DNA of 31,943 bases from an uncultured Candidatus Melainabacteria bacterium (GTDB lineage Bacteria; Cyanobacteriota; Vampirovibrionia; Gastranaerophilales; Gastranaerophilaceae), in contig CAKVND010000025.1 in assembly GCA_934777245.1 (NCBI GenBank), positions 1 through 31,943 on the forward strand, given 5' to 3'. This document shows positions 7,478-16,412 of the stretch, piece by piece. Both the position numbers and the translations under genes were made by a program. The notes beneath the pieces are model-generated. The model did no database searches, had not been told where the DNA came from, and was given only the letters and a program-made list of their open reading frames with translations. How positions within the stretch are numbered: position 1 is the stretch's first letter; each line of letters opens with the position of its first letter.

Positions 7478-8035
7478 GTGAATATTTGTATTTTTTCAGG
7501 AACATTTAATCCGATACATGAAGCGCATATAAGAGTAGCAGAATTTGCACTTAATAATTATGGGTTCGATAAAATTATTTTTATACCTGCGTTTATTCCG
7601 CCGCATAAAGATATTAATCCTGAACTTGCAAAGCACAGATTTGAAATGGTAAAACTTGCAACTGCTTATAACGATAAGTTTGAAGTTTCTGACATAGAAT
7701 ATGTTTTAGGTCAAAATGGTGAAAAATCTTATTCACTTAATACAGTTAAGAAAATTCGAGAATTATATAATATTAATGAAAAATTGAATTTCTTAATTGG
7801 AACTGATGCTTTTGAAAAAATAGAAAGTTGGTATAGAACGGAAGAATTGAGCAAGCTCGTACATTTCATTGTTTTCCCGCGTGGTGTTAAGTTAACTCCT
7901 AAACCGAACTATGATTATGAACTTGCAAATATGCCATTTTGGGATATCTCGTCAACAGATTTAAGAACTCACAAGGAAAATACTACATTAAAAGAAGTAA
8001 AGGAATATATTAAAAATCATGGTTTGTACAATTGA
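7478..8035 (+). CDS. nadD: Nicotinate-nucleotide adenylyltransferase
   Basis: NadD joins ATP and nicotinate mononucleotide to make deamido-NAD, a cytosolic step of NAD synthesis. The 185-residue product has the nucleotidyltransferase motif SGTFNPIHEAHI (the usual GH is AH), IFIPAFIPPHK, FLIGTDAFEKIESWY and the C-terminal ISSTDLR motif. The start is GTG at 7478, with GAGAGG upstream. The coding end overlaps yqeK by 17 bases, a translationally coupled pair also adjacent in many Firmicutes genomes. Confidence 0.93.
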   Translation: MNICIFSGTFNPIHEAHIRVAEFALNNYGFDKIIFIPAFIPPHKDINPELAKHRFEMVKLATAYNDKFEVSDIEYVLGQNGEKSYSLNTVKKIRELYNINEKLNFLIGTDAFEKIESWYRTEELSKLVHFIVFPRGVKLTPKPNYDYELANMPFWDISSTDLRTHKENTTLKEVKEYIKNHGLYN

Positions 8036-8600
8036 ATATATAAATAACTGGTTAAAAGCGAATTTAAATGCAGAAAGATATGAACACTCATTAGGTACAG
8101 CAGATTGCGCACGAGAATTAGCCAAGAAATTTGGTTTAAATGAGGAAAAAGCATATTTTACAGGTTTGATTCACGATTGCGCTAAATGTTTGCCTAAAGA
8201 TGAGACAATGGCAATTTTGAAAGACTTATCGTTAGAAGATGGAGAATTATGCAATCCAAAAACGCATCATGCTCCGGTTGGTGTCGTAATTGCAAAAAAA
8301 GAATTTGGTGTTGATGACGAAGAAGTTTTATCGGCAATAAGATGGCATACGCTTGGCAAAGTTAGCATGACAGATTTTGAAAAGATAATTTTTCTTGCTG
8401 ATAAAATTGAAACAAGAACTCGACCTTGTGAACTTTGTGAACCTATAAGAACTGCATTGGAAGATGGTGGTTTGGATGCGGCACTTTTGATTTGTTATGA
8501 AAATACTATTAAAAGTCTTGTGGATAGACGCTTAACAATCTGTTTAATAACAATTGAAATTTATAATGCATTGTTAGTTAAATGCAAAAAATGTTCATAG
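8019..8600 (+). CDS. yqeK: YqeK family HD-domain hydrolase (diadenosine tetraphosphatase)
   Basis: YqeK proteins split Ap4A symmetrically into ADP and are stress-nucleotide scavengers in the cytosol. The 193-residue product carries the family ligands H23 (RYEHSLG), H52-D53 (LIHDCAK), H83 (THHAPVG), H110 (IRWHTLGK) and D128 (ADKIE). The ATG lies inside the end of nadD (overlap 8019-8035), so expression is coupled. In some genomes rsfS follows in this operon. Here it does not: a promoter and an amidase gene come next. Confidence 0.9.
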   Translation: MVCTIEYINNWLKANLNAERYEHSLGTADCARELAKKFGLNEEKAYFTGLIHDCAKCLPKDETMAILKDLSLEDGELCNPKTHHAPVGVVIAKKEFGVDDEEVLSAIRWHTLGKVSMTDFEKIIFLADKIETRTRPCELCEPIRTALEDGGLDAALLICYENTIKSLVDRRLTICLITIEIYNALLVKCKKCS

Positions 8601-8637
8601 TTAAATCTGTTTACAAAACTTCTTGATGCTGATTTTG

Positions 8638-8646
8638 TGATACAAT
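8638..8646 (+). promoter_or_regulatory. Extended -10 promoter for the amidase-murI pair
   Basis: TGATACAAT fits an extended -10 box (TGnTACAAT). It lies about 42 bases before the chosen ATG at 8688. No good -35 box was seen at 16-18 bases, which extended -10 promoters can do without. Confidence 0.45.
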
Positions 8647-8687
8647 ATTAACAAGATTTGATAAGACTTGGTGGCGAGAGCCTAATA

Positions 8688-10622
8688 ATGAAGAGAATAT
8701 TTTTTTTAATAATTACATTTATAATGTTTTTAATGACTTTGACTGTGCAGGCAGAGCCATCAAAAGTTATGTCTTTAAACTTTGATGATACATCAAATCT
8801 TGTTTATATTAATTTAATTGAATCTGCACAGAATTCTGAAAGGCAGTTAAAGTATGCAAAACTTGAAAATCCAAACAGAATTTATTTTGATTTAGACGAT
8901 GCTGTGTTAATTGGCGGAAAACAACAACTTGTATTTGAAAAAAGTAGCATAAAAGAAATTCGTATATCACAATTTACAACTAATCCTGATGTTGTGAGAG
9001 GTGTAATTACTTTTGAAGAAGGTTTTGACACGTCAAAAATCAAAATGGTTTATACAAATGGAAGTATTATCATAAAATGCGCTAATCTTCCATTAAAAAA
9101 TGATTATTTTAATGCTATTTATGATGAAAATGCGCCAAATTTAGCTTATTCAAGCATTGTCGCTAATTCACAAGTTATACAGAAAGTTGCGATACCTCAA
9201 ACGACTAACCAAAAAGGTTTAGATTCAACTATGGCTGAAATTCAAAAGGCTTTTGAGAATTCAACTCTAAGCAATTCAGACGGAAAAACTTATGAATCAG
9301 TTGTTTCTGTGGATATATCTTCTAATTTGAAGTTGAGAACAAAATATTTTATAAACGGATATTATTTAAAAAATAACGGCTTGTTAGTGAGTGGTTTAGG
9401 ACAAATTTCTGCATCGAAAATGTTTTGTCTTGATGCTCCGAAACGTTTAGTTATAGATTTGCCAAACTCTTTTGTGCAAAAAAATATTCGTAATAAAGAA
9501 CTAAAACTTTGTCCGGACGGCAGTTGTAAAGATACAGCTAAAATAGGGCAATTTGAATATAATAAGGCGCGCGTTGTAATTACTTCTGATAAAGCCGATA
9601 AATATATTCCAATATTTGCAGCTGATAACCAATCAATGTTTTTGATAAACGCTGATAAATTGAAACATACAGAGCTTGTAAACAATGTTTCAAATTTAAA
9701 TAAAGCATTTGTAAGAAAAATCGATAATAAAACAAACGAATTAATTTTATCATTTACAACTCCGGTTGTAAGTTCTATTTTGAGAGATAATAACTCGCTT
9801 ACAGTATATTTGTTTAATGTAAAAAGTTATAATGAGCAAGATTTAATAAAAACGTTGAATAACACATATTATAAACCTTTTACTCTGTCTTTACTTCCTC
9901 AAATCGGTGTAAAAGCGACAATGAATATTAATAAAAATGATGTAGTAAAAATTGATCAGAGTGTGGATGGAAAAGCTTTAAGATTTACGATTGCGCAAGG
10001 CGTTGTTACAAAAGAAACTCCGGCAGTAACAACTAAACCTACTGTAATTACTGAGAAACCTATGGCAAAGAAAGGTGCGATAAAAGGCAAAGTTGTTTTG
10101 GATGCAGGTCATGGTGGAAGTGATTATGGCGCAATTAGAGAAGGTATTAACGAGAAAGATATTACATTAGACGTAACTCAAAGAGTTGCCAATATACTTA
10201 AGTCAAAAGGCTATAAAGTTGCCTTAACAAGAAAAGACGATACATTCGTTTCTTTGCAAGATAGAGTTACTTTCTCAGAACACGAAGCACCGGAAATCTT
10301 TGTAAGTATTCACGTTAATTCTGCAGTAGCAACAGAACCAAAAGGTATAGAAACTCATTATTATCACGATTACAGTAATAATTTAGCAAAAATTGTTCAT
10401 TCTCATTTAGCAAAAGATATTGATACTAAGGATAGAGGTTTGTTTAAATCAAAATTCTATGTTATAAATCATACAACGGTTCCTGCAATTTTAGTCGAAA
10501 TGGGATTTATTTCAAATGAAGAAGAACGCAATGAACTTGTTAGTGATAGTAGAAAAAATAAGACAGCAAAAGCAATTGCAGAAGGTATTATAGAGTATTT
10601 AAAGAGTTATGGAATTAAATAA
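8688..10622 (+). CDS. N-acetylmuramoyl-L-alanine amidase with AMIN domain (AmiC-like)
   Basis: This zinc enzyme cuts the bond between muramic acid and the stem peptide in peptidoglycan, acting in the periplasm during cell separation. From the ATG at 8688 it has 644 residues: a Sec signal peptide (MKRIFFLIITFIMFLMTLTVQA), an AMIN domain (about 25-125) that targets cell wall, a second AMIN-like region (about 215-320), a Thr/Pro-rich linker (about 440-460), and a C-terminal Amidase_3 domain. Zinc ligands are H475 (DAGHGG), E489 (INEKD) and H542 (SIHVN), with catalytic E604 (LVEMGF). A TTG start 30 bases earlier would spoil the signal peptide. It is followed 11 bases later by murI, so the two cell-wall genes form an operon. 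Confidence 0.9.
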   Translation: MKRIFFLIITFIMFLMTLTVQAEPSKVMSLNFDDTSNLVYINLIESAQNSERQLKYAKLENPNRIYFDLDDAVLIGGKQQLVFEKSSIKEIRISQFTTNPDVVRGVITFEEGFDTSKIKMVYTNGSIIIKCANLPLKNDYFNAIYDENAPNLAYSSIVANSQVIQKVAIPQTTNQKGLDSTMAEIQKAFENSTLSNSDGKTYESVVSVDISSNLKLRTKYFINGYYLKNNGLLVSGLGQISASKMFCLDAPKRLVIDLPNSFVQKNIRNKELKLCPDGSCKDTAKIGQFEYNKARVVITSDKADKYIPIFAADNQSMFLINADKLKHTELVNNVSNLNKAFVRKIDNKTNELILSFTTPVVSSILRDNNSLTVYLFNVKSYNEQDLIKTLNNTYYKPFTLSLLPQIGVKATMNINKNDVVKIDQSVDGKALRFTIAQGVVTKETPAVTTKPTVITEKPMAKKGAIKGKVVLDAGHGGSDYGAIREGINEKDITLDVTQRVANILKSKGYKVALTRKDDTFVSLQDRVTFSEHEAPEIFVSIHVNSAVATEPKGIETHYYHDYSNNLAKIVHSHLAKDIDTKDRGLFKSKFYVINHTTVPAILVEMGFISNEEERNELVSDSRKNKTAKAIAEGIIEYLKSYGIK

Positions 10623-10633
10623 GGAGTGTACAA

Positions 10634-11428
10634 GTGGTAATATTTGATAAAAATTCCCCAATTGGATTTTTTGACTCCGGTGTTGGGGGGTTGTCTGTAT
10701 ACTCAAGATTTAAAAAGCTTTTGCCGAATGAAAACACCCTTTATTTTGGTGATCTTGCACATTTACCTTATGGAAATAAATCTAAAGAAGAACTTATAAG
10801 TTATGCAAGGGAAATTTTAAAGTTCTTTAAAACAAAACGTGTCAAAGCCGTCGTTATTGCTTGCAACACATCCTCAGCACAAGCTTATGAAACGATAAAA
10901 GATGAATTTGATTTTAAAATTTATCCGATAATTCAATCTTGCGCTAAAGTTATCGCAGATTTTAATGCAAAAAGAATCGGGGTTTTTGCAACAGTTGCTA
11001 CTGTTAAATCTGGCGTTTATTCAAAAGAATTAAAGAAATACAATTCTAATATTCAAGTTAAAGAAATTGCTTGTCCAAATTGGGTTGATATAGTCGAATC
11101 CGGTAAATACAAAGATAATAGCGCAATTGATGATATAAAGGCTCATTTAGATGAAATGTCAGAATTTGAGCCGGAAAAAATAATTTTAGGTTGTACTCAT
11201 TATCCGTATTTGCTTCCGATTTTATCAAAACTAAAACCAAATGTTGATTTTATTGACCCTGCTGAAATCTTTGTTAATTATATAAAATCAGATTTAAAAG
11301 AGCTATTGAATAATAGTACTCAATTTGGAACAGAAGAAATTTTTGTAAGTGCAAGTCCTAACAGTTTTGTAGAGCATGCAAAAATTTTCTATAACGTTAG
11401 GAATTTGCCTGCGGTTATAAACATATAA
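10634..11428 (+). CDS. murI: Glutamate racemase
   Basis: MurI interconverts L- and D-glutamate and supplies D-Glu for peptidoglycan. The 264-residue protein has the FFDSGVGGLSV N-terminal motif, GDLAHLPYG, and both catalytic cysteines: C77 in IACNTSSA and C187 in LGCTHYPYL (with H189). The start is GTG at 10634, with AAGGAG overlapping the stop codon of the amidase gene, so it is translated in operon with it. Its stop codon is separated by a single base from the stop of the convergent giant GH13 gene, with no visible terminator between. Confidence 0.96.
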   Translation: MVIFDKNSPIGFFDSGVGGLSVYSRFKKLLPNENTLYFGDLAHLPYGNKSKEELISYAREILKFFKTKRVKAVVIACNTSSAQAYETIKDEFDFKIYPIIQSCAKVIADFNAKRIGVFATVATVKSGVYSKELKKYNSNIQVKEIACPNWVDIVESGKYKDNSAIDDIKAHLDEMSEFEPEKIILGCTHYPYLLPILSKLKPNVDFIDPAEIFVNYIKSDLKELLNNSTQFGTEEIFVSASPNSFVEHAKIFYNVRNLPAVINI

Positions 11429-11429
11429 C

Positions 11430-14400
11430 TTATTTAGACACAATTGATAGTTTTTGTCCGGCTTCTGTTGTTTCAGCCTTTTTGTAAGGATTTGAAGCAA
11501 AGTTAAATTGTGCATTGTAGAACGGTTTATTTTTTTGACTTCCTTTGAATACGATTTTCTTAATGTGTTTCAAAATCATAACACCGTTTTTAGATGTTTT
11601 ACCATCCATTACAATTTTACCGCCATCAGCTCTAACAATATTTCCGAATTCATTTATAACATATTTTGCTTTATCTCTTGCATTAGCATTTACAAATACT
11701 GTACCAACAGGAAGAGCAATTGCAGAACCTAATACAATGCTGTCCATTTCTGATTTAGGTTGAATTGGAACATATTTATTATGTGGGTCTATTGATTCAA
11801 TGTTGTTTTCTGCAAAGAATTTTTTTCTATCTTGTTCGTTTTTAATTCCATTTTTAGCAAAATAATCAACTCTGCTTCCATGCTCGATATTGGCACTATC
11901 AAGCAATGTTACTGTAACATCACCGTTTGCACTATGCATCATATAAGCAAGTTTAGCCAAAGATTTAGTTAATTCTCTTTGTTCTTTTTCTAATGCTTCC
12001 ATTTCTTTTTCTGATGGATTAGCGTCTTTTGCTCTATAAATTTCTGCTAAACGTCTTTGTACTTGTTCTCTTGTTCTACCATTGATACTTACGTCCAATG
12101 CGTACGGAGTACCGTCGTTCAAAGCGTGTAAATCAGCATCATTTCTTGCAACCATTGCACCGTTCATAGAATCCATAACTTCTTTTCTATAATTGCCGAT
12201 TTTGCTATCGCTTTCAACTTCAGACCAGTTTAAAGCATTTCTGTTTTGAAGATATACGTTTTTCGCTTTTTCTTCATAACCGGTCATTCCAAGTTCATCA
12301 CCTGCATACATAGTAGGAATACCGCACAACCCAGCAAGAGCTTCCATAATCATTGAAGCTTTTGCTACAGCCGGTTCTGTTGCGTATTTATATACAGTAG
12401 CGATGATTTCGTCTTTATTTTGAATTTCTTTTCCTGTATTAAATTCAGCTTGTTTAATAGCCATTGTTATTGCAGTTTTAAAATCTCTTGAAGCATAGCC
12501 GTTTTTCTTCATGCTGCTTTTTGCATCTTCATATTTAGGAAGTTCTGTTGTATGAGATTTAACAGTTTCTCTATCATATTTTTCTGCAAAATCTTTCATG
12601 CCTGCAAAAATTGCATCCTTAGCGCTTGAGTTCTTTTTAGTTGATAGATATGCATCTTTTAATAATTTTGTAAGCTGAACTGTATATAAGCTATAATTAC
12701 TAAAATCACCCTTGTCGCCTAATATATCTTTTCCTGCTTTATAATTAATTTCTCTTGTTACATCATCTAAAGATGTCCAATCAAAATCACCATGAACTTG
12801 ATATCCGTTTAAATCCATTTTATTTGCTTGCGCAACAACATCAGCGATTAATTGACTGCGTTCTGCATTTGATAAATTTAAACCATGATTTTCAGCCATT
12901 TTTAAAATTGTTTCGAACGCATTATTAAGACTGGAAAGCTCTTTAATATTAATTGTTTGATAATTAATATTTTGACCGTCTCCTAAATAATTACCGTTTG
13001 CTAAATCAATTAAAGCTTGGTTTATATTTTTGATATCTTCTTCTGATGCAATGCCTTGTAAATCTTCGTTTACAACCTGACCCAATAATTTACTCATTGC
13101 AATAGCTCTTGTGCTAACAGTGCGCATATAATCTTTGTTGTCAACATTCAAACGGAATTCAATCGGCATATCTTCAATAGATTTTGCACCGGATAAAAGT
13201 TGCATAGATTCTAATGCATGTAAACGTTTATCGCCTGTATTATGGAATAAACCCATATCTAAGGCTAAGCAATGAATCATTCTTGGTTTATCGTGGTTAC
13301 CCATGAATGTATATAAGTTTCTCAAATAATCAATACTTCTTGTTTCAAGTAACAAATCAAATCGGTTTTTCAAACTATCATGGAAGTATGAGTTTGCACT
13401 TCCTGTTTCAAATTCATTAGAAAAATGTTTCAATAAATCTGTATAGAAGTAAGAATAACCTGCTTCTGATGTAATACCGGTTTCATTAAATAATTTAACC
13501 ATTGCATCCGGTTCACCATTAAATTTACCGCCAATGTCAGTATTGCCGGCATTCGGCCAGGTATCACCGGTTGTTGACATCATTAAATCGGCTACATCGG
13601 TAATTTCTGCAACAATATATGAGTTTGGATTGTATTCTTTAACTCCTTGAACGAATTTACCCCAGAACTTAATTACATCATCCCAATTGTCATCAAAGTC
13701 ATTATCTTCGTTTCTTATTGCATCCATATCCATAACGTCTTTTGCAGCATCAAGTCTCCAATCAAGTCCTAAACTTGCTTTATCAACAAGAGCTTCTGCC
13801 AATCTGAAACTTGAAGTATCTGTACCGGCAATACGTTTTGCAATTGAGTCGGCTACATAAGAAACATCTTTATCTGATAGTCGTTTTAAACCTTTTTCAA
13901 ATTTCTTTTCAAGCTGGCTTGCTTCATCTTCCGGACTATGAGCATTAATACCCAATGCTTTTAGAGTTGTTATATCTTTCAATGCGTCATAATCATAAGT
14001 AATTTCATTATTGTTTAATAATTTCGTTTTTAATTTATCACCGGTTAAAGCTTTGAGCATAGCGTATTTAGTAATTTCTTTACCTACTAATTCCATTACG
14101 TATTCGCCGTATTCAGTATAATCGCCATTTTTATCTAGCAATTTTTCGTTTGAATTTTCGTTGACTTTATTAATAATCTTGTCTGCAAATTCTTTAATTT
14201 CATTTTGAAATAAACCGTTAACTTTATTGTAAGTATCGGCGTATTCTTTAACTAAGTGAGGATTGTGTTGTTTTAATAAATCAAATCTGGTTACACCAAT
14301 AGTTTCATCTGTTGTTGCTCTGTTTGAAAAATATGAAGTAGATAAAACACCAACTGTATTTTCACCAAATTCCAATGCATCTAACGGCATTTTCATCAAA

Positions 14401-16241
14401 GCTTTAACTGTAACATCATCTTTAGGTAAAACACCCTTTGGTGAAAGCATATATTGACCGTTTAAAATATTGTTTAAAGCTTCGTTAGACACTTCGATTT
14501 CTTGAGGTAATTTACCTTCTTTTACTAACTTATTAATATTATCAAGAGTTTTTGCATTGCCTAAAGTTTGCGCAGTATACATCGTTTGAACATCTTTAAA
14601 TGTTTCAGTCCAATATTTACCCGCTTGAATTGCCATATCTTGAACTTCTTTTGTTCCGCGAAGAATTAATTCTCTTTCATGTGCGCGTTGGTCTAAATCT
14701 GTAATTGATTGCAACAATTTTTCATCGTAGCCGGAGATGTGGTAGTTCATTTTTACCATATCAGTATTAGCATCCCAAGTATTCATGCCGCCATCTTTTA
14801 CTTTTTCATCAAATTTAAAGTTAGAAAATTCGCAAGCCAATTTAGTGCCTTCAGGACTTTCTAAGTTAATTTTCTTGTCTGCATTTTTGTTCAAATCATT
14901 GATTACATTGATTCTGTCTTGATATTCTTTAGGATCGATTTCAAAAGTATATTGAATTAATGTATCATCATGGCTGTTAACGCTCAATTCGTTAGATTTT
15001 TTACCATCTCTTGCATCATAAAGTTGAACTAACGTTTCTTTATTTGCGTTATATTCCGGATTTGCAACTGCTTTATATGTACCGTTTGATTGTAATTCAT
15101 AATTATAAGGAGCATTAATCAATCTATGTCTTACGTTTTCTTTGTTTAAAGGTAATACGCCAAGACCGATTGTGCTATCTTTAGCATTACTCATTCTGAA
15201 CCAATAATAACTTTGCGGATTTTTGTTAATCCAACGGTTTGCATATTGGAAATGAATCCCTTCTAAGCCTTCAGAAGTGAATGTTCCGTCAAATACATAA
15301 TCTTTACCGTTTGCAAATAATGTCTTAATGAAAGAGTTAAAGTTTTCTGTAGTTCCCATTCTTGAAGCAATTTGCATGTTATTTTTATTCCAATAGCTGT
15401 GAGAAGATACAGAATCGCCGTTTGCTATTGGAGTTGAGAACAATCGTTTATAGCCGGCTTTGTTCAAATATGGAATTGAAGCTTCTAAGCCTGCTAAACT
15501 TCCGTCAAATTTATTAGAGAAATTTCTTACTTCTCCTTCTGTTTGTTTTTGATAATCTTTGTCATAATAAAGTTCGCCGGTATTTTCTTCATCAAAACCT
15601 CTGTATTTCATGCCGGGTTTAAATGAATCCGGAATAGCCAAATATGCAGCACCTTGTACCATTGGAGTAGTACCTCTGCGAGAAACTAGAGAGTATTTGT
15701 AACTTTCTATAGGGCCGTCTTGAAAGCGTGAAGTTTCATAATCATATCTTACAGGGATTTTTTCACCTTTTTCGTTTAATTTGTAAGAACCATCTTTGTT
15801 TTTTACGTAATTATAAGGTTTTAAATTAGATACACTATCATCTCTTTCTTTATCGGTATGAAGTCTAAAACCAAATTCTTCACCTCTGCGTTTGATTTTT
15901 GCACCGGTATCAGCACCCTCCCAAATAACTTTACCGGTATTTTTATCTTTTCTTACTATTTTATAAGCAAAAGCTTCGTTTTTATCTAAGTCGGTAATTT
16001 CTTGCAAATTAACTTTAACGCCTTCCGGCTTCAAATTAATTGTCGCAATTGGATTTTCGTCAACTTTATAGTTATAGTTTGGCGTTTGACTTACTTTAAA
16101 AATCTGAACTTCACAAGTCTCTTTATCACTATCATAAGGATAATTAAACTTCATAACTGTTTCACCAACATTATTTTTTACGTGTTGGTAACCTTTAAAC
16201 CCAACTTTATTTGAAATCCCGTTAATCTTACTTATAAACAC
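11430..16241 (-). CDS. Giant GH13 (alpha-amylase superfamily) protein without signal peptide
   Basis: This 1603-residue protein contains an alpha-amylase type barrel. Conserved regions are visible: region I-like YVFDGTF (D318), region II WRLDAAKD (nucleophile D831), region III YIVAEITD (acid/base E879), region IV FMGNHDKPR (D984), and IPTMYAGDELGM (about 1310). The gaps I-II (about 510 residues) and IV to the last motif (about 325) are far longer than in ordinary GH13 enzymes, so two large insertions interrupt the barrel. Residues about 40-120 look like a beta-sandwich. There is no Sec signal; the N-terminus is MFISKINGISNKVGFKGY, and a similar IVFKGSQ occurs near the C-terminus. The start is GTG at 16241, with AAGGAG upstream. 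It has its own promoter, downstream of sctN on the same strand. Cytosolic glycogen enzyme or T3SS-exported glycosidase are both possible. Confidence 0.85.
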   Translation of the reverse strand: MFISKINGISNKVGFKGYQHVKNNVGETVMKFNYPYDSDKETCEVQIFKVSQTPNYNYKVDENPIATINLKPEGVKVNLQEITDLDKNEAFAYKIVRKDKNTGKVIWEGADTGAKIKRRGEEFGFRLHTDKERDDSVSNLKPYNYVKNKDGSYKLNEKGEKIPVRYDYETSRFQDGPIESYKYSLVSRRGTTPMVQGAAYLAIPDSFKPGMKYRGFDEENTGELYYDKDYQKQTEGEVRNFSNKFDGSLAGLEASIPYLNKAGYKRLFSTPIANGDSVSSHSYWNKNNMQIASRMGTTENFNSFIKTLFANGKDYVFDGTFTSEGLEGIHFQYANRWINKNPQSYYWFRMSNAKDSTIGLGVLPLNKENVRHRLINAPYNYELQSNGTYKAVANPEYNANKETLVQLYDARDGKKSNELSVNSHDDTLIQYTFEIDPKEYQDRINVINDLNKNADKKINLESPEGTKLACEFSNFKFDEKVKDGGMNTWDANTDMVKMNYHISGYDEKLLQSITDLDQRAHERELILRGTKEVQDMAIQAGKYWTETFKDVQTMYTAQTLGNAKTLDNINKLVKEGKLPQEIEVSNEALNNILNGQYMLSPKGVLPKDDVTVKALMKMPLDALEFGENTVGVLSTSYFSNRATTDETIGVTRFDLLKQHNPHLVKEYADTYNKVNGLFQNEIKEFADKIINKVNENSNEKLLDKNGDYTEYGEYVMELVGKEITKYAMLKALTGDKLKTKLLNNNEITYDYDALKDITTLKALGINAHSPEDEASQLEKKFEKGLKRLSDKDVSYVADSIAKRIAGTDTSSFRLAEALVDKASLGLDWRLDAAKDVMDMDAIRNEDNDFDDNWDDVIKFWGKFVQGVKEYNPNSYIVAEITDVADLMMSTTGDTWPNAGNTDIGGKFNGEPDAMVKLFNETGITSEAGYSYFYTDLLKHFSNEFETGSANSYFHDSLKNRFDLLLETRSIDYLRNLYTFMGNHDKPRMIHCLALDMGLFHNTGDKRLHALESMQLLSGAKSIEDMPIEFRLNVDNKDYMRTVSTRAIAMSKLLGQVVNEDLQGIASEEDIKNINQALIDLANGNYLGDGQNINYQTINIKELSSLNNAFETILKMAENHGLNLSNAERSQLIADVVAQANKMDLNGYQVHGDFDWTSLDDVTREINYKAGKDILGDKGDFSNYSLYTVQLTKLLKDAYLSTKKNSSAKDAIFAGMKDFAEKYDRETVKSHTTELPKYEDAKSSMKKNGYASRDFKTAITMAIKQAEFNTGKEIQNKDEIIATVYKYATEPAVAKASMIMEALAGLCGIPTMYAGDELGMTGYEEKAKNVYLQNRNALNWSEVESDSKIGNYRKEVMDSMNGAMVARNDADLHALNDGTPYALDVSINGRTREQVQRRLAEIYRAKDANPSEKEMEALEKEQRELTKSLAKLAYMMHSANGDVTVTLLDSANIEHGSRVDYFAKNGIKNEQDRKKFFAENNIESIDPHNKYVPIQPKSEMDSIVLGSAIALPVGTVFVNANARDKAKYVINEFGNIVRADGGKIVMDGKTSKNGVMILKHIKKIVFKGSQKNKPFYNAQFNFASNPYKKAETTEAGQKLSIVSK

Positions 16242-16371
16242 TTTTAGAGTACTCCTTCATATATATAAAGAGTGCAAAATATTTTTTTTTGCTCAATTTC
16301 CGGCATGCGGGAAAAAATTTTTACAAAAATTAATATTGTACAATACACACTATCTATTAGTTTACACAGAG

Positions 16372-16400
16372 ATTATATTATAAACATAATGTGCAAGCAA
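16372..16400 (-). promoter_or_regulatory. Promoter of the giant GH13 gene
   Basis: On the minus strand, TTGCTT (16395-16400) and TATAAT (16372-16377) are spaced by 17 bases. They lie just after the sctN stop and about 130 bases before the GH13 start. The leader contains a TTGTACAA palindrome (about 16337-16344) and CTTTATATATATGAAGG immediately before the start. Confidence 0.6.
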
Positions 16401-16412
16401 GTTATAAAAAAA

